Below are positions 20,641 through 32,560 of a DNA stretch of 64,000 nucleotides, one piece after another. The notes beneath the pieces are model-generated. The model made no database searches. It had not been told where the DNA came from and worked only from the letters and a program-made list of their open reading frames with translations. This DNA comes from Mesocentrotus franciscanus (lineage: Eukaryota > Echinodermata > Echinoidea > Camarodonta > Strongylocentrotidae). The stretch lies in the NCBI GenBank assembly GCA_037976565.1, contig CP137680.1, positions 13,503,804 through 13,567,803 on the forward strand, read 5' to 3'. Numbering within the stretch: the first letter of the stretch is position 1; every line of letters begins with the position of its first letter. The position numbers were made by a program, and so were the translations under genes.

Positions 20641-21150
20641 TGTCTACCAAATCTTTCAATTCGTTGCTGAAATATTATCAAGAGAAAATAAGAAACATTA
20701 GAATACATATTTTAAATAAAGATAAAATATTAAGAAGAAATAAGTAGATACATGCAGTCATGACAATAGACAATATGTCATAAATTATTGTCTTTAAGCT
20801 TATCCTTATTTGCAGCTGGCTCGAGTTTTACTTGGTTATTTGGAACTGGATGGTTAACATGGACAAAATGAGATTGTTTACAGTTTGATGAATTAAAAAA
20901 AAAGTTGTATAATTTCAAATGATTACTTTCTGTTTTTATGAACCTCGGGTATAATGATTTGTCTGGTTGCCACAAGGTGGGTGATGGACGTGAGTGTTGG
21001 GTTGTTATAATGAAAACGATTCAAGAAATATTGGACTTTTTTTAGGGAATATTATGATTTTTAACAACACGAAGCAAATAGTAAGCATCTACAAACTTAA
21101 GATGCCTGTTTGATTATGATTTAAATTTGAGTCATTTCAAGTAAAAAAAT
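20641..21150. repeat. local repeat R, copy with the empty insertion site
   Basis: This copy is uninterrupted where copy 1 carries the 1.36-kb transposon, and so it defines the transposon boundaries. Confidence 0.9.
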
Positions 21151-21983
21151 ATTTTTTAGTATTTTTGTATTACCTGAAAATGCTGTCAAAGGTAATACAA
21201 ATCAGAAATTATAAGTTTATGTTGATTTGCACAAGGTACTCTTTGCGATTATCGTGCTCTTTAATGAAATTGTTAATATTTCGAAATTGTGAAATCACAT
21301 GGCTATTTCTGGGGTGAGGGACCACATCGGGCGCTACATAAACATATTTCTACGATACTAATATGTACCATCCGTAAATATTTTTTTCGGTTATGTGTAT
21401 TTTCATATTACAAGTAGACCTGTCTTATTTATTCATCTTAATAAGCTATAAATGGAGGGGGAAAAAACAATTTATTTAAATAAAATCCAGATTGGGATTA
21501 TCGTATGATATACAGGACATAATAAAAGTAAAATCAAAACGGGTGCAAATGCACAATCAAACATTTAGACAAATTACTGTAAACTGTAAGCACTCGAAGT
21601 ACAGAAAAAGGGGGAGATACAATATACGTCTCTCACCTCAGTCTTCCTACGTTATAGTTCTACCAATGATTTTACACCTTTATTGCCTTTCCTACAGGTG
21701 TACACATGAAGGGTTACACTAAACTCAGTATTACAAAGGTGCAATGCGTTACAAGTATGTCCATAGTGAAAGATTGTGAAGATGCTTAGACATACTAAAA
21801 TATGATTCATATGATGAATAATCTTAAGTAAAGATCAGTATAGATATGAAAATTACTGACTTATAAAAGACCGATTAAACTATATTTAAAACAAATTAAT
21901 ACAATGTCATTATATTCCCTTTTCATCCCGCTCTCTCTCTCTCTCTTGCTCCATAGTTTTCTATCAGTTTTTTTCTTCTTTAC
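21151..21983. other. non-coding, nothing recognised
   Basis: Single-copy-looking AT-rich DNA; short frames only. Confidence 0.4.
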
Positions 21984-22201
21984 TAAAGGGAAAGTCCACC
22001 CCGATATTAAGTTGATTTTAATAAAAGCAGAAACAACATATTAGTGAATGTTTGGTGGGAATCCGTTAAAGATAAGAAAGCTACTTTCAAATTTGAAATC
22101 GACCAAACGGAAATTGGCAAATATGTGGCGTCATTTGCGAGGAGCTCTCCTGTTTGTTTTGTACTAAAAATTTAATAAATTTCTATTTTCTCAGAGGAAA
22201 A
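21984..22201. repeat. left half of the AGGGGAA/TTCCCCTT MITE family
   Basis: TAAAGGGAAAGTCCACCCCGATATTAAGTTG and the AAGAAAGCTA, AAATTGGCAAATATGTGGCGTCAT and GAGGAGCTC phrases parallel the left half of the element at 42148-42685. Helitron B begins directly to its right. Confidence 0.7.
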
Positions 22202-23257
22202 TCTATATATTAATACGCAAAATCGCCGCGGGGGGTACGTAACGGTCTATGAATGTGCTTTTTCTGACATCAAAAACGTCTTTCCTCGACCGTACCCGCC
22301 TTTGCCGTCGCGCGGGAACGGCGACACAATTCCAAGCGGACCCGCTCCGCATGTCGCGTGCCACGTCGACCCCGTGGTCGCCGTCCATGTCGTTAATTAA
22401 GGTGGTCTCGGGGTCCCGGGGAGGACGTGCGGACGAGAGCACGGCCGGCGTTGTCCGTGCAAGGAGGCGACGAACCCGCGAGAGTGAGGCAGCGAGGCGC
22501 GTGCACCGGCCCGCCCTCTTTCTAATCAAAGAGATACACTAGCTATCAGGAGACGATCCACTCCATATAATGTGTTGTAGCAAATGCACGATAGAACGGG
22601 TTGGGCCTATCCCGTGTTAGGCATATCTTGCTATATGCAGCAGCCAAACTGACGAGAACGTAATATGTTGGTTCTCACATCCACACACACAGTACAGTCG
22701 AGTTAAATCGTGCGACTGCAACAATATATTGGCACAAACCGTCCGATTTTTCGCGTAAAATCTTTACTTTGAAAATATTTATACAACTTCTGTGAACCAT
22801 ACCAACATAATCATAGTCCAAACTTCGATCTGCTTTATTGGTCTTTTCATGAAAACTACATTAAAATCACAACAATAATAACGCAAATAGATTGTAATTA
22901 TCGAGATCATATAACTGACGAGAAGGTAAATTCAGCGAGCTTACGCCATTTCAAATGCCTCCGCACGGGCAACTCCGGCGGTCTCGGGCCAGTCACGGGG
23001 CTGCACGCCATGCAATTTACCCTGTGCGGTAACTGCACCACTCTAGCTACTGCAGTACGTGTATAGCGTGTATTTAGATCATTCAATGTTTCATGTTTGA
23101 GCCGTGCAATTGTTGTTTTCTTTTATTTCTTTTTTGAATGTGATGTGAATGTGAGTACGGTACGTACATGCTATTACAGAAGTGTCCAAGGAATGATAGG
23201 CCTACAGGTGGAAGGGATATAAAACAAATATACAAAATGACTCATTCTCGGAACAAG

Positions 23258-23374
23258 CTAAAACTATTCGCACTCAGGAACATATAGTACTGTTCTCCTT
23301 CGGGCCGCGATGGCCCCGTCGGGAGAATATAATACGATTCGATGTTCCTTCGATGCGAATAGTTTTAGCTAGAT
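23258..23374. repeat. inverted repeat inside Helitron B
   Basis: AGCTAAAACTATTCGCA and TGCGAATAGTTTTAGCT, together with AGGAACAT / ATGTTCCT, fold back around a GC-rich loop with a second small stem (CTCC...CGGGAG). In Helitron A (about 3436-3540) the right half of this palindrome is deleted. Confidence 0.75.
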
Positions 23375-23909
23375 CCTCGAGTGTCATTGTATATTTGTAT
23401 ATTTGTATATTATTTTCAGTGCATGCATGAGAACAATTCGTATAGATAACGAGAGTGAGGATCCGGAAAGGGATAGTGAGAATAATATAGGAACGAATTT
23501 AAGTGTCGACAATAATCGTAATTAACGAAAGTGAAAACGAAAGTATTACGTCTAAAATATATGCATCAATTTTAATTAAAAATTATTAATTTCACTGTTT
23601 TCTTCCAATTTTCAAATTTTATTACATGATACAGATATAAAAAACTATTCAAAACGATACATGGGACAGCAAACAAAAGGTTGATATTCTATATATAACG
23701 AGTAAAATATTAATGAAAAGAAGAAGAAAAATTATAAAATGATAAAAAGTAGGCCTATACACTGAAGAGAAATAATATTATCTAGCACAGAAATTATCTT
23801 TAAACATATATATATTATTATTTTTTTTTAAAATCAATCATTTTTTTTTATATATATATAAAATAATCGATAGCACATATCTACTTTCAACCCCTACCCT
23901 CCCTAGAAT

Positions 23910-23937
23910 CCCGTGGATTTTCTACGGGCCCTGCTAG
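23910..23937 (+). terminator. Helitron B 3' hairpin and CTAG
   Basis: CCCGTGGA TTT TCTACGGG followed by CCCTG and CTAG (23934-23937). Confidence 0.8.
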
Positions 23938-23944
23938 TATTTAT

Positions 23945-24385
23945 AATTATTCCTGTAGTCTAGATGTGTTGTCTTTCTCTCTTTCCTTATATATTTCTAT
24001 GTTGTCTCCTTACTTCTCTTTTTGTGTTCATTTATGGATTTTTTTCTTCTTTTTACTGCCTTCATCTTCTATTTCTCCATATGTATATTTTTGTTTTTCT
24101 CTTTCTTTCTTTCCTTTTATATTTTCAATGTTTTTCTCTCAATTCTCTATCTCTCTTTCCTTATGTATTTCTTTGTTTCGCCCGTTTTTTTTTTATCTTA
24201 ATGTCTTTTCTAATGTATTTCTTTGTTTTTCCTTCTTTTATCTTCTCTCTTTCCTATTATATATTTATTTGTTTTTCCCCTTCTTTCTCTTTCTATTCTT
24301 CCTTTTCTATTGCCTTGTTTTTCTATATTTCCTTATGTATTTATTTGAATTTCTTTTCCTTTGAGCTTCTCTTTTATTATTTCCG
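23945..24385. repeat. pyrimidine-rich repeat block
   Basis: CTTTCTCTCTTTCCTTATGTATTTCTTTG-type words recur. The block resembles the interior of the transposon at 5811-6811 and may be a remnant of that family. The phenylalanine/serine-rich frames across it are composition artefacts. Confidence 0.6.
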
Positions 24386-24669
24386 TTTTGTAAAATAATA
24401 ATGAGCATGCGATATAGGCTGTTCATAAAGTCTTTGACATTTAATCTAGACAGACAAAGTGCATATTTTCTCAAAACTTTAATCAACAATTCCCTCATAA
24501 CTGTGTATTTAGGCATCAGTAAAAATTAGTGTACTAAATCAATATAATGAAGGTTTATTTTTCTTCAATTTTCTGAACATTGGTCAGTGTAACAAAATTA
24601 TTCCAACTTTATGGTATCAGTGTATGAAAATACGCTATAATTTTGTTTAATAAATTCATTCGTATTACG
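24386..24669. other. short non-coding spacer
   Basis: Nothing recognised. Confidence 0.3.
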
Positions 24670-24825
24670 GTTAACGTGCATGGACTGCCACGTGTGCCAT
24701 TATTTCAAGGCATTGCATGGCCCGAGCCCGGCAGTGCCTTAAAAGGACGTCACATTACCTTAAAAGGATGTCACCGTGCCAGTCCACGTTCTCGTCGTGT
24801 AAAATCTAAAAGTCCCTATTTAAAT
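24670..24825. repeat. fragment of the AGGGACTTTTAGATTT MITE family
   Basis: GGACTGCCACGTGTG, GGCAGTGCCTTAAAAGGACGTCAC, CAGTCCACGTTCTCGTCGTGTAAAATCTAAAAGTCCCTATT parallel 26056-26205. Only the right inverted end is present. Confidence 0.7.
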
Positions 24826-25299
24826 AAAAAAAACACCCGGCTTCTTGAAAAAGAAAGAGAAAAGTGAATGACCATTTCTCCACCGATATATCTCAGGCTT
24901 GGGGCTCGTGTTAAGGAGGCGAGATAAATTATAATGTAAAACGGTTTTAAAAGTTTTCCATTTCCAGAATGAGGGAGCTCAACATGGCTGCTTAAAATTT
25001 GAATAAAAAAGGATTAAATATGAAAATAACAATAACATCAATAATGAAGTGGGAAATTTAAACAGTGTCAAAATTGCACCCTGGCTTTGCTTTCTCACAA
25101 AAAACTCGCAAAAAACGGGATGCCAGAAAGTACTCATATTCGTAAGCGAAAGGGGGGGGGGTAATATGCTTGCACCGGGCATCGAAATAAAGATACGCCA
25201 CAGGAGAGAAAGTATCGCTGAAAAGGAAACGTGGGCTTATGTCTGTTTGGTACTTTAAAATGTAACAGATTCCAGCCCATTTTACGAATATATATGTTT
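24826..25299. other. non-coding, nothing recognised
   Basis: AT-rich with no supported gene; short open frames only. Confidence 0.35.
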
Positions 25300-25600
25300 A
25301 ATGAATCATCATATAGAATCATCATATGGGTTTTAAGCACAATCTTATCATGAAAGACTGAAAATACATTTCATAAGTAACATAATTATAGCTTTTATAA
25401 ATGCGAGCGAGCTTTGGGGAAATTAATTTTAACAAATGTTGCTCTAAGTCGCTCTATAGGGGCGCAGGTTATGGAGAAGGAAAAGGATCACTTATCAGAA
25501 GGAGAAGGGGCAATAACTCCAAGGGAAAAGGGGCACTTGTCAAAGTAAAACGGGAACCTCTCAGATTTCAATAGGGGCACTTATCAAAAGTATAACATTG
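25300..25600 (+). repeat. fragment of the hAT-like element seen at 38450-39940
   Basis: GAAAGACTGAAAA, AAGTAACATAATTATA, TATAAATGCGAGCGAGC and runs of GGGGCACTTATCA match the internal left part of the large element. Neither terminal repeat is present. Confidence 0.75.
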
Positions 25601-26009
25601 AGCAGTTGAAAGTGGACCTGGGTAAATATCTATGCTCACAACTACTTTTTCGACATGCCTCCACTGGTTGCGATTCGACTTCCCGGATATTCGGAATCGG
25701 AAAGAAAGCAGTCTTCCAGAAGCTTGTGAAATGCAGCCCCAATTAAGAATCATGTGCTAGTACTTATTCTAGAATAAGTTGCCCTGATTTGTAGACTGTG
25801 ATCTCTTTCTTGTAAACACGCATCATAAAGAGAACACATAACGGGCGGCACGTGCGGAGTCGGACCTCGAGCAGTGGACGTACCGGCGAGCTGAATCGAC
25901 TCTAGATAAAAGGGATTGCGGATCAGTCTGCAATTCCAGTGGATCGTCACTGCAATTAGCAGCTGCGAGGAGAAACGCAACATCTTTCTCATTGTCAATG
26001 GAATCTGAC
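25601..26009. other. non-coding, nothing recognised
   Basis: Two minus-strand frames (about 60 and 115 codons) cross here without recognisable domains. Confidence 0.4.
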
Positions 26010-26780
26010 TTGACATTGACAAAATCAACTGCCCGGACTTGACAAAGATAATATTAGGGACTTTTAGATTTGCACGTCGACATATAGTGGACTCCAACGT
26101 GTGACGTCCTTATAAGGCACTGTGATGTCCTTTTAAGGCACTGCCGGGCAACACAATGTCATACGCGGCAGTCCACGCTCTCGTCGTGTAAATCTAAAAG
26201 TCCCTATTATCTGTTTCGACTTGAACGCAATATTATCTACCCGATCTTAACAAAGAAAATATTTTATGTCTTGACTAGACAAAGATGATATTATCTACCC
26301 GGACTTCACAAAGATGATATTATCTACCCGGACTTGACAAAGATAATATTGTCTGACTCGACTTGACGAAGATAAATTTTATCTGCCTCGACTAGACAAA
26401 GTTAATATATCTACCCAGACTTGACAAAGATAATATTATCCGCCTTGACTTGACAAAGATAATATTATCAGACTTGACTTGACGAAGATAATATTATCTG
26501 GCCCGACTAGAAAAAGATAATATTATCTACCAGAACTTGACAAATATAATATTATCTGGCCTGACTTGACAAAGATAATATTGTCTGCCTTGACTTGACG
26601 AAGATAATTATCTGGCCTGACTTGACAAAGATAATATTGTCTGACCTGACTTGACAAAGATAATATTATCTGCCCTGACTTGACAAAATGATATTATCTG
26701 ACCCGACTTGACAAAGATAATATCCCCCCGACCTGACAAAGATAAAATTATCTGCCCTGAATTGACAAAGGTAATATTAT
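26010..26780. repeat. 29-bp minisatellite (about 20 or more units)
   Basis: The unit is close to GACTTGACAAAGATAATATTATCTGCCCT; spacing of successive GACTTGAC words near 26418, 26447 and 26476 is exactly 29. Each unit contains the palindrome AGATAATATTATCT. The minus-strand frame of FVKSGQIILSLS-type repeats is not evidence for a gene. A MITE sits in the array at 26056-26205. Confidence 0.95.
26056..26205. mobile_element. 150-bp MITE inserted in the minisatellite
   Basis: The ends are AGGGACTTTTAGATTT and the complement of AAATCTAAAAGTCCCT. ATT is duplicated at 26053-26055 and 26206-26208. Removing it restores the minisatellite word GATAATATTATCTG, so the boundaries are firm. The internal TCCTT-TAAGGCACTG segments form a smaller inverted structure. 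Confidence 0.9.
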
Positions 26781-28025
26781 GATTCAACAAATGTATCTAA
26801 TATTTAAAACCTCCCACTAAAAAACTACCAAAATTGAGCAATTTTGAGAGCTGTGTGCCGAAGCTTACTTACCGGGCGGGTGTTTGATGTAGAGAAAGAC
26901 ATTTAAAACAAAGGATGTGAAGAATACCAAAATTACGGCCCAGGATGGAAACCGCCGTATCAACTTCATTTTCTGTAGACAAAACTAATACAGTTGTTTC
27001 TTTGAATTCATTTACGGAGGCTTAGATGAAAATGTAAACAATCCACCAGTGGCTGTTCAGTCTGATCGATAGCACCACTGTATTGTAAATGACTGTGTGC
27101 AAACATGGCTGCGTGCGCGGTTTGCAAATTTATTTCCGTTAATTATGTGTCTGATTAAAGATGTACAATTCGATGATTGAAATTTGGTCCAACAAGGCTA
27201 TAGGATCGAGATCGAGTGTGTGTGTGCGCATGTAGTGTGTGTGTGCGCATGTCCAGGGTGTCATGGTTTTTCAGTCCTCTTGCAGAATTGTCATCACAAA
27301 CGTGAAAATTGGATAAATCCTTTACTAAACAAAACCAAATTGAAAGGAATAGTACCATCATAGTTTGCTGATCATCCTCCTGATGTTATGTGCCACCTTG
27401 TGACTTTGCCATCCTGTCATTCCAATCCTTGTTGATTGAACCTACCCGTGTTTCATCATCCTTCTAAATTCTCTTCAGTCCCATGTGCATACAATTGCGT
27501 TGGTGGATTGGAGATTATTATTTTTTTTTTATTCTTGCTAGTCTTCCCTCACTTTCAAAGGAAAACTCGCGATAGATATAGGCCTCTGACCAAGCCTGAC
27601 GAATTCAGCAGCTAGTCCGCCTTACCTTTCAAAATCTGCAGCTAGTTTATGCAGGTAGGAGAATTATTGTTGCAAAATTTTTGAAGAAAGCTGATGCCAT
27701 GTGGCATGTATGTATCCGTCATTGATGCTACCAATCCTTACCATCCATCCTTCGATGTCGTCGTGTGATGTCAATTAACTCAAATTGTTGTCGAGCTATC
27801 CTACACCATTTCCACCCACTGTAGCTGTTCAAACTGTTGTGCTTATCAACCCATGCCATTATTATTCTGTTTACCAATCCTACTCATGTTTCATCATCCC
27901 TCATCTTGAGACTTGATCATGTAAACTTTGTTAGAACAAGAAACCAACCATGATCCTGTCCTTGGAGCTTGCCAAGGATAATAAATCATGCATATGTATG
28001 AGACTTTATACTTCTTCTAAAAATC
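26781..28025. other. non-coding; 5' part may be LINE 5' UTR
   Basis: GT/TG-rich words near 27218-27250. From about 27350 the sequence is CCATCC/TCATCC-rich up to the ATG at 28026 and could be the 5' UTR of the LINE, but I have no second copy to define the start. Confidence 0.4.
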
Positions 28026-28320
28026 ATGGAACCAACATCTTTCATGTTTAGAGACTCACTTCATGTCATCATAGCCCTAGTCAAAATATTGCTGAGGGCA
28101 GGTGATATCGAATGCAACCCAGGGCCTAGACTTCCAAAGTTTCCTTGTGGAGCGTGCCAAAAGCCTGTACTGACTATAAAGGGGCAAAGAGTAGCATCTT
28201 ATGTGAAGGGTTCAATGTCTGGTATCATGCTGACTGTATAAACATAACCAAGGAAATGCTATCATACTTATCAAGATCTGATATCCCGTGGGAGTGCACA
28301 AACTGCGGGCTTCCAAACAT
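28026..28320 (+). pseudogene. LINE ORF N-terminus: 2A-like peptide and PHD-like finger
   Basis: The ATG at 28026 opens a short hydrophobic stretch (LHVIIALVKILLRA) that leads into GDIECNPGP (28101-28127), which fits the 2A consensus D(V/I)ExNPGP. Known 2A peptides make the ribosome skip the bond between the last G and P, and 2A-like sequences at the N-terminus of invertebrate non-LTR retrotransposons are established. The CGAC knuckle follows. After a frameshift near 28190 the finger continues as ILCEGFNVWYHADC and WECTNCG, the remaining Cys/His ligands of a PHD-type finger. Confidence 0.85.
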
Positions 28321-28465
28321 CTCAGCCAGCATCTTTGACTCCACCATAACCAACAGCATGTCACTGTCAGAGAGTTCCTCGTATTCCCATCGCAGCTCTT
28401 CTGCCAGTTCCAGTACATCAGAACCAGGGTCTCCTCGTGCACAGTCATCTCCAAATACAACATTC

Positions 28466-29323
28466 ACAAGCAGGAAGTCTTCAAATCTCCGCTCTCTCAC
28501 CATCAACTTTCAGAGTGTTTACAGACAGAGAGAAGTCTTCTGGGAGCTAATTGATGCTGTGAAACCTGACATCATCTTTGGTTGCGAGACATGGCTAAAA
28601 CCAGACATTACCCAAGGCGAGTTTTTCCCACCAGGGTATGATCTTTACAGGAAAGACCGTAGCGGAGGATGGGGAGGAGTACTTCTGGGTATTCACTCCA
28701 GTCTCACCAGTCACCAAATTGATCTGACTACTGACGTGGAGATGGTAGCAGCAAAGATATTGAGTGGTAAACAACATATCATAGTCGGCGCCTTCTACCG
28801 CCCAACAGACAGAGACACGGTTTATATGAACCACCTAAACCAGGCAATTGGAGACGTATGCACATCTAATCCTGAGGCAGCTATATGGATGAGTGGTGAC
28901 GCAAACCTTCCTGACATCGATTGGTCGACTGATCAGGTGATCAGTTACAACTAACCAAAGCCTCTTAATGACTCTGTCCTTCAGATGATGGCCCGCACCG
29001 GTTTGGAGCAGTTAGTTGACTTCCCTACGCGCATAGACAACATCCTTGATATCATCCTTACCAACCGCCCATCACTGGTCAACAGATGTGAGGGGATGCC
29101 AGGACTTAGCGACCATAATGTTATTGTCTTTACTGATTTCAACATCCAAGCTGACAGAAGGAAACCAGTTCGCCACAAAATCCATCTCTGGAAGCAAACT
29201 GATTTTGATGTGTTACGTGCCGAGACCAAACTTTGGACTGCCAACTTTGTCTCGCATGCTCAACCACCACACCAGTTGAAAAGCTATCTGAGGAAGTTGA
29301 AGCACATCTGCAGAAAACCCTGA
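28466..29323 (+). pseudogene. LINE APE-type endonuclease domain
   Basis: Catalytic landmarks in one frame: LTINFQS (Asn at about 28505), GCETWL with the metal-binding Glu at 28586-28588, RSGGWGGVLLGI, FYRP, GDANLPDIDW and the SDH box in GLSDHNVI (29108-29116). One in-frame stop, TAA 28952-28954, lies between GDANLPDIDW and SDH. The enzyme would nick target DNA to prime reverse transcription. The frame is lost near 29270. Confidence 0.85.
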
Positions 29324-30050
29324 CAGATCTTGTTCCTTCCAAGTTCACCTCGTCAAGACACATTCAGCCATGGTTTAACTCTGTAACCAAAAGAGCATGC
29401 CTTTGAAAGACCAGAGCTTTCAAGAAAGCTCGTAAAACCAACAAGGAACGCGACTGGCGGCGATTTAGGAAATTAAAAGAGGAAGCACAGTATAAATGCA
29501 GGAGTACGTACAATCAATACGTCAGCGACATCATCAGCAGCGAACCAGGAGGAAACAAACGTCTTGGAGCCATTATCAAAGCCAAACGCTGCGACCAGAC
29601 TGGAACTGCACCTCTAAAAGAAGGTAACATCATCCATAGTGATCCTAAGATCAAAGCCAACATCCTTAATCGCCAATTTGCTTCTGTGTTTACTAACGAT
29701 GCCTCTTCACCACTACCAGACATGGGATCTAACCATCACCCACCTATGCATGATATTGTGGTCAACAATGCAGGCGTGATCAAGCTACTCAAGAACATCA
29801 ATCCTCATAAGGCCACTGGCCCAGACGGCGTGCCAGGCAGATTGTTGAAAGAATTAGCCGAAGATATAGCACCTGCCATTACCACCCTCTTCCAGGCATC
29901 CTTAAATCAAGGAACAGTACCAGCATCTTGGAAGAAAGCTTCAGCGGTGCCCCTCTTCAAGAAAGGCAACAGGTCATCAGCTGCAAACTATCGTCCCATC
30001 TCACTCACCAGCATCCTCTGCAAGCTGTGCGAGCACGTATAGTTCATTGC
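29270..30050 (+). pseudogene. LINE linker and N-terminal RT part
   Basis: The new frame contains a TGA at 29404-29406, then a basic linker (KKARKTNKERDWRRFRKLK) and the first RT boxes: NPHKATGPDGVPGRLLKE, VPASWKKASAVPLFKKGN and NYRPISLTSILCKLCEHV. A stop in this frame follows at about 30040, where the reading shifts to IVHCSIISHLIDHKILTDAQHG. Confidence 0.85.
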
Positions 30051-30109
30051 TCCATCATTAGTCATCTCATAGATCACAAGATATTGACAGATGCACAGCA
30101 CGGCTCATC

Positions 30110-31377
30110 TTGACAATCCACGACCTAGCCAAAGGTATTGATGACAAAGGGCAGACTGACCTCATTCTATTAGACTTTGCAAAGGCCTTCGACAAGGTGT
30201 CTCATCGTCTGCTGCTTCATAAGATCAATCATTATGGAATTCAGGGTCACGCAAACCTATGGATTAAAGACTTTCTTAGTAACAGGACTCAACAAGTCTT
30301 GGTTGATGGTCAGTCCAGCAGCATAGCCCACGTCACATTAGGGGTTCCACAAGGGAGTGTGTTGGGACCGTTGCTCTTTCTAGCCTTCATTAACGACCTT
30401 CCTAATTGCACCAAGAGCTCCAGGCCACTACTCGCCTTTTCGCTGATGATTGTGCACTGTACAAGCGCATAACATCCGGCCAAGATGCTACCACACTGCA
30501 GGAGGATCTCGACTCCTTACAGAAGTGGGAAAAGACATGGCTGATGCAATTCCACCCATCTAAATGCCAAGTTGTACGTGTCACTAACAAACGGCAGCCT
30601 ATCAAAGCATCCTACACCATCCACGGACAGACTCTAGAAGAGGTTAAATCTGCCAAGTACCTTGGGTTGAATGTTGACAACAAGCTTAACTTCAACGACC
30701 ATGTTGACAAGACCATCAAGAAAGCCAATTCTACTCGAGCTTTCCTGGGTCGCAACCTCTACCACTGCAGCAAAACAATCAGGGAATCCACCTACAAGAC
30801 CTATGTGAGACCAATTGTTGAATACGCTGCTGCAGCGTGGGATCCCAACACTCAACGTAACATCAAGAAGATTGAGCAGGTCCAGAGAAGCAGTGCCCGT
30901 TTTGTCACAAGTACCTATGATCAAAGGTTTAGCGTAACGTCACTACTGGGAGACCTCCAATGGCATTCGCTAGAGAGCAGGCGTCAACAACAACGACTGT
31001 CAATGCTCTACAGGATCAGATACGACATGGTTGACATTAACTGGAACCAGTTTTTATCAGAAACATCATCACGCACCAGGGGGCACAGCTCTCGCTTTTG
31101 GACACCTTACTGCAGCAACCAGACTTTCCTCTCATCTTTCTTCCCTCGTACTAGTAGAGAGTGGAACAACCTCAAGAGGGACCCTGTAGACTTCCTTACT
31201 CTGGATGCCTTTAAAAGGGCATTGAAGGATCGCATCCAACTGATGGTAGCACATCGCTGTCTACGCTTTTTAACAGCACATCACTGCATATGTATATATT
31301 TTGCACCTGGATTGATGCCTACACACATTTTGGACATGGCACACACCACACTGCAGTGCGTAATCTTCGTTGTATGA
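30110..31377 (+). pseudogene. LINE RT catalytic core and C-terminal region
   Basis: The frame at 30110-30435 carries ILLDFAKAFDKVSH (first catalytic Asp) and GVPQGSVLGPLLFLAFINDLP. A shift near 30430 moves the FADD box (30439-30450) into the frame that runs to 31377. That frame has AKYLGLNVDNKL, TYVRPIVEYAAAAWDP, KIEQVQRSSARFV, SVTSLLGDLQWHSLESRR and SREWNNL, the usual L2/CR1 C-terminal phrases. Confidence 0.9.
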
Positions 31378-31410
31378 AGTAGCACTTAACGAGGAAGAAG
31401 AGAAGAAGAG

Positions 31411-32359
31411 ATTCACCAAAAGAACATGATACGTCGTTCACGAAACTTTCGCAGAAGATTAGGAAAACGCGAACGAAGTAGGACTATTTCTAGAAAACTT
31501 CAGAACAATTTATCGGTGACGTCGACTGAAAATTGCAAATATTGATGTCAAATGTTACTGTCTGAGCATGGACCTTCTACGAATGGACTTTCGACGAAGC
31601 AGTCCCTTTGATCCTATGAGTTCCACCGCTAGGTTTAAATTTCGCGCCGATGCAAAAACCCAGCGTGTGGTCCCACCACAATCTGACAGCTGGATATGCG
31701 ATCACTTGCGCAATCTTGCATAATCGCGACAGCAGGCGCGCGATCTTGGGTTGTTCGCTGCTCCTTCACATCGTTGAGAACCTAGTCTTAAATTGCATGA
31801 GCGATCTCCGCAATGCGGACATAGCGAACATGTTGTTTTTTTTCTAGTGACTGATATTAAATATTGTCATTGTTTTCAGCGCTGTATTTACTAGCAATTA
31901 TTATTTATTTCGCTGTGTGTATTATTCCATGAAATTTATTTTTCGTACTCATGAGTCATGTGTTGTTTATAAAGTAACTAGAAGAGCAGGATTATCATTA
32001 GATGACATAAACATGAAAGAATTGTATGATTGGCATGGGCAATCAATATCGACACAGACGACGGAAATTACGGAACGCAAAGTCCCCTAATTTTATGTTG
32101 AATATCTTGCAATGTTTGTCAATTCCCAAATTTACGGACGCCGTCATTTATCCAAATTCCTAGATTCTCAAATAACCCCGTACACATATAGTACATCAAG
32201 ATAAAATAAGATAAACATTTTTGTTATCTTCTAATTGGTATAAGGATCTTAAAGAAGTGATGGATTTATTCCATGGTATGCCAAACAATAATGTTTCCTA
32301 TATGACGTCACGACGTTGACGATACCCAGTTGCGGCTACAAATGTACAATGTCCGATAA
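31411..32359. other. non-coding, nothing recognised
   Basis: Host DNA after the LINE. No supported gene; a 65-codon frame at 31650 has no recognisable features. Confidence 0.4.
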
Positions 32360-32560
32360 TTCAGAGCCTAATGATGATAATAATAATAATGGTATTTATT
32401 CAATAATCATCATCGCAGCTCGAGAGCTGAATTACAAATGATTTTACAATAACAAGTACATGATCTTAATTAATTACAAATGGCGTAAAACATAAACAAA
32501 AATATTTCTTCATAATAATGATAGGAGTATACATTAGAACAGGAAAAATGTATCTATCCC
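32360..32560 (-). repeat. probable LINE 3' tail on the minus strand
   Basis: ATGATGATAATAATAATAATGGTATTTATTCAATAATCATC reads on the minus strand as a 3' UTR ending in a triplet microsatellite. Similar arrangement to the tails near 36094, 44116 and 57710. Confidence 0.4.

Larger units (their letters stand above)
22202..23937 (+). mobile_element. non-autonomous Helitron, copy B
   Basis: Same ends as copy A: A|TCTATATATTAATACGC at 22202 and ...CTAG|T at 23937. The 3' hairpin is 23910-23928 with one wobble pair. It lacks the hAT insertion and the 177-bp duplication of copy A and so shows the ancestral layout. The interior includes the GAATGTGATGTGAATGTGAGTAC module (about 23135) and the AGCTAAAACTATTCGCA palindrome (23258-23374). 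No Rep/helicase gene. Confidence 0.85.
28026..31410 (+). mobile_element. CR1/L2-group LINE with N-terminal 2A-like peptide, near full length
   Basis: In order the element encodes a 2A-like sequence, a PHD-like zinc finger, a Ser-rich linker, an APE-type endonuclease and a reverse transcriptase with C-terminal extension, then ends near a GAAGAAGAGAAGAAGAG tract (about 31391-31411). The reading frame is broken by frameshifts near 28190, 29270, 30040, 30105 and 30430, by TAA at 28952 and by TGA at 29404, and about ten codons are missing near 30107. It cannot encode a functional protein, but all domains are readable, so it is a fairly recent insertion. CR1/L2 placement is from the RT phrases GVPQGSVLGPLLFLAFINDLP and VQRSSARFV. 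Confidence 0.9.

Noticed and set aside
23964..24398. 144-codon frame rich in Phe and Leu
   Set aside because: Same pyrimidine-repeat artefact; two overlapping frames are equally open.
26608..26790. Repetitive protein with FVKSGQIILSLS-type units
   Set aside because: It is simply the translation of the 29-bp minisatellite (29 is not a multiple of 3, so the frame drifts).
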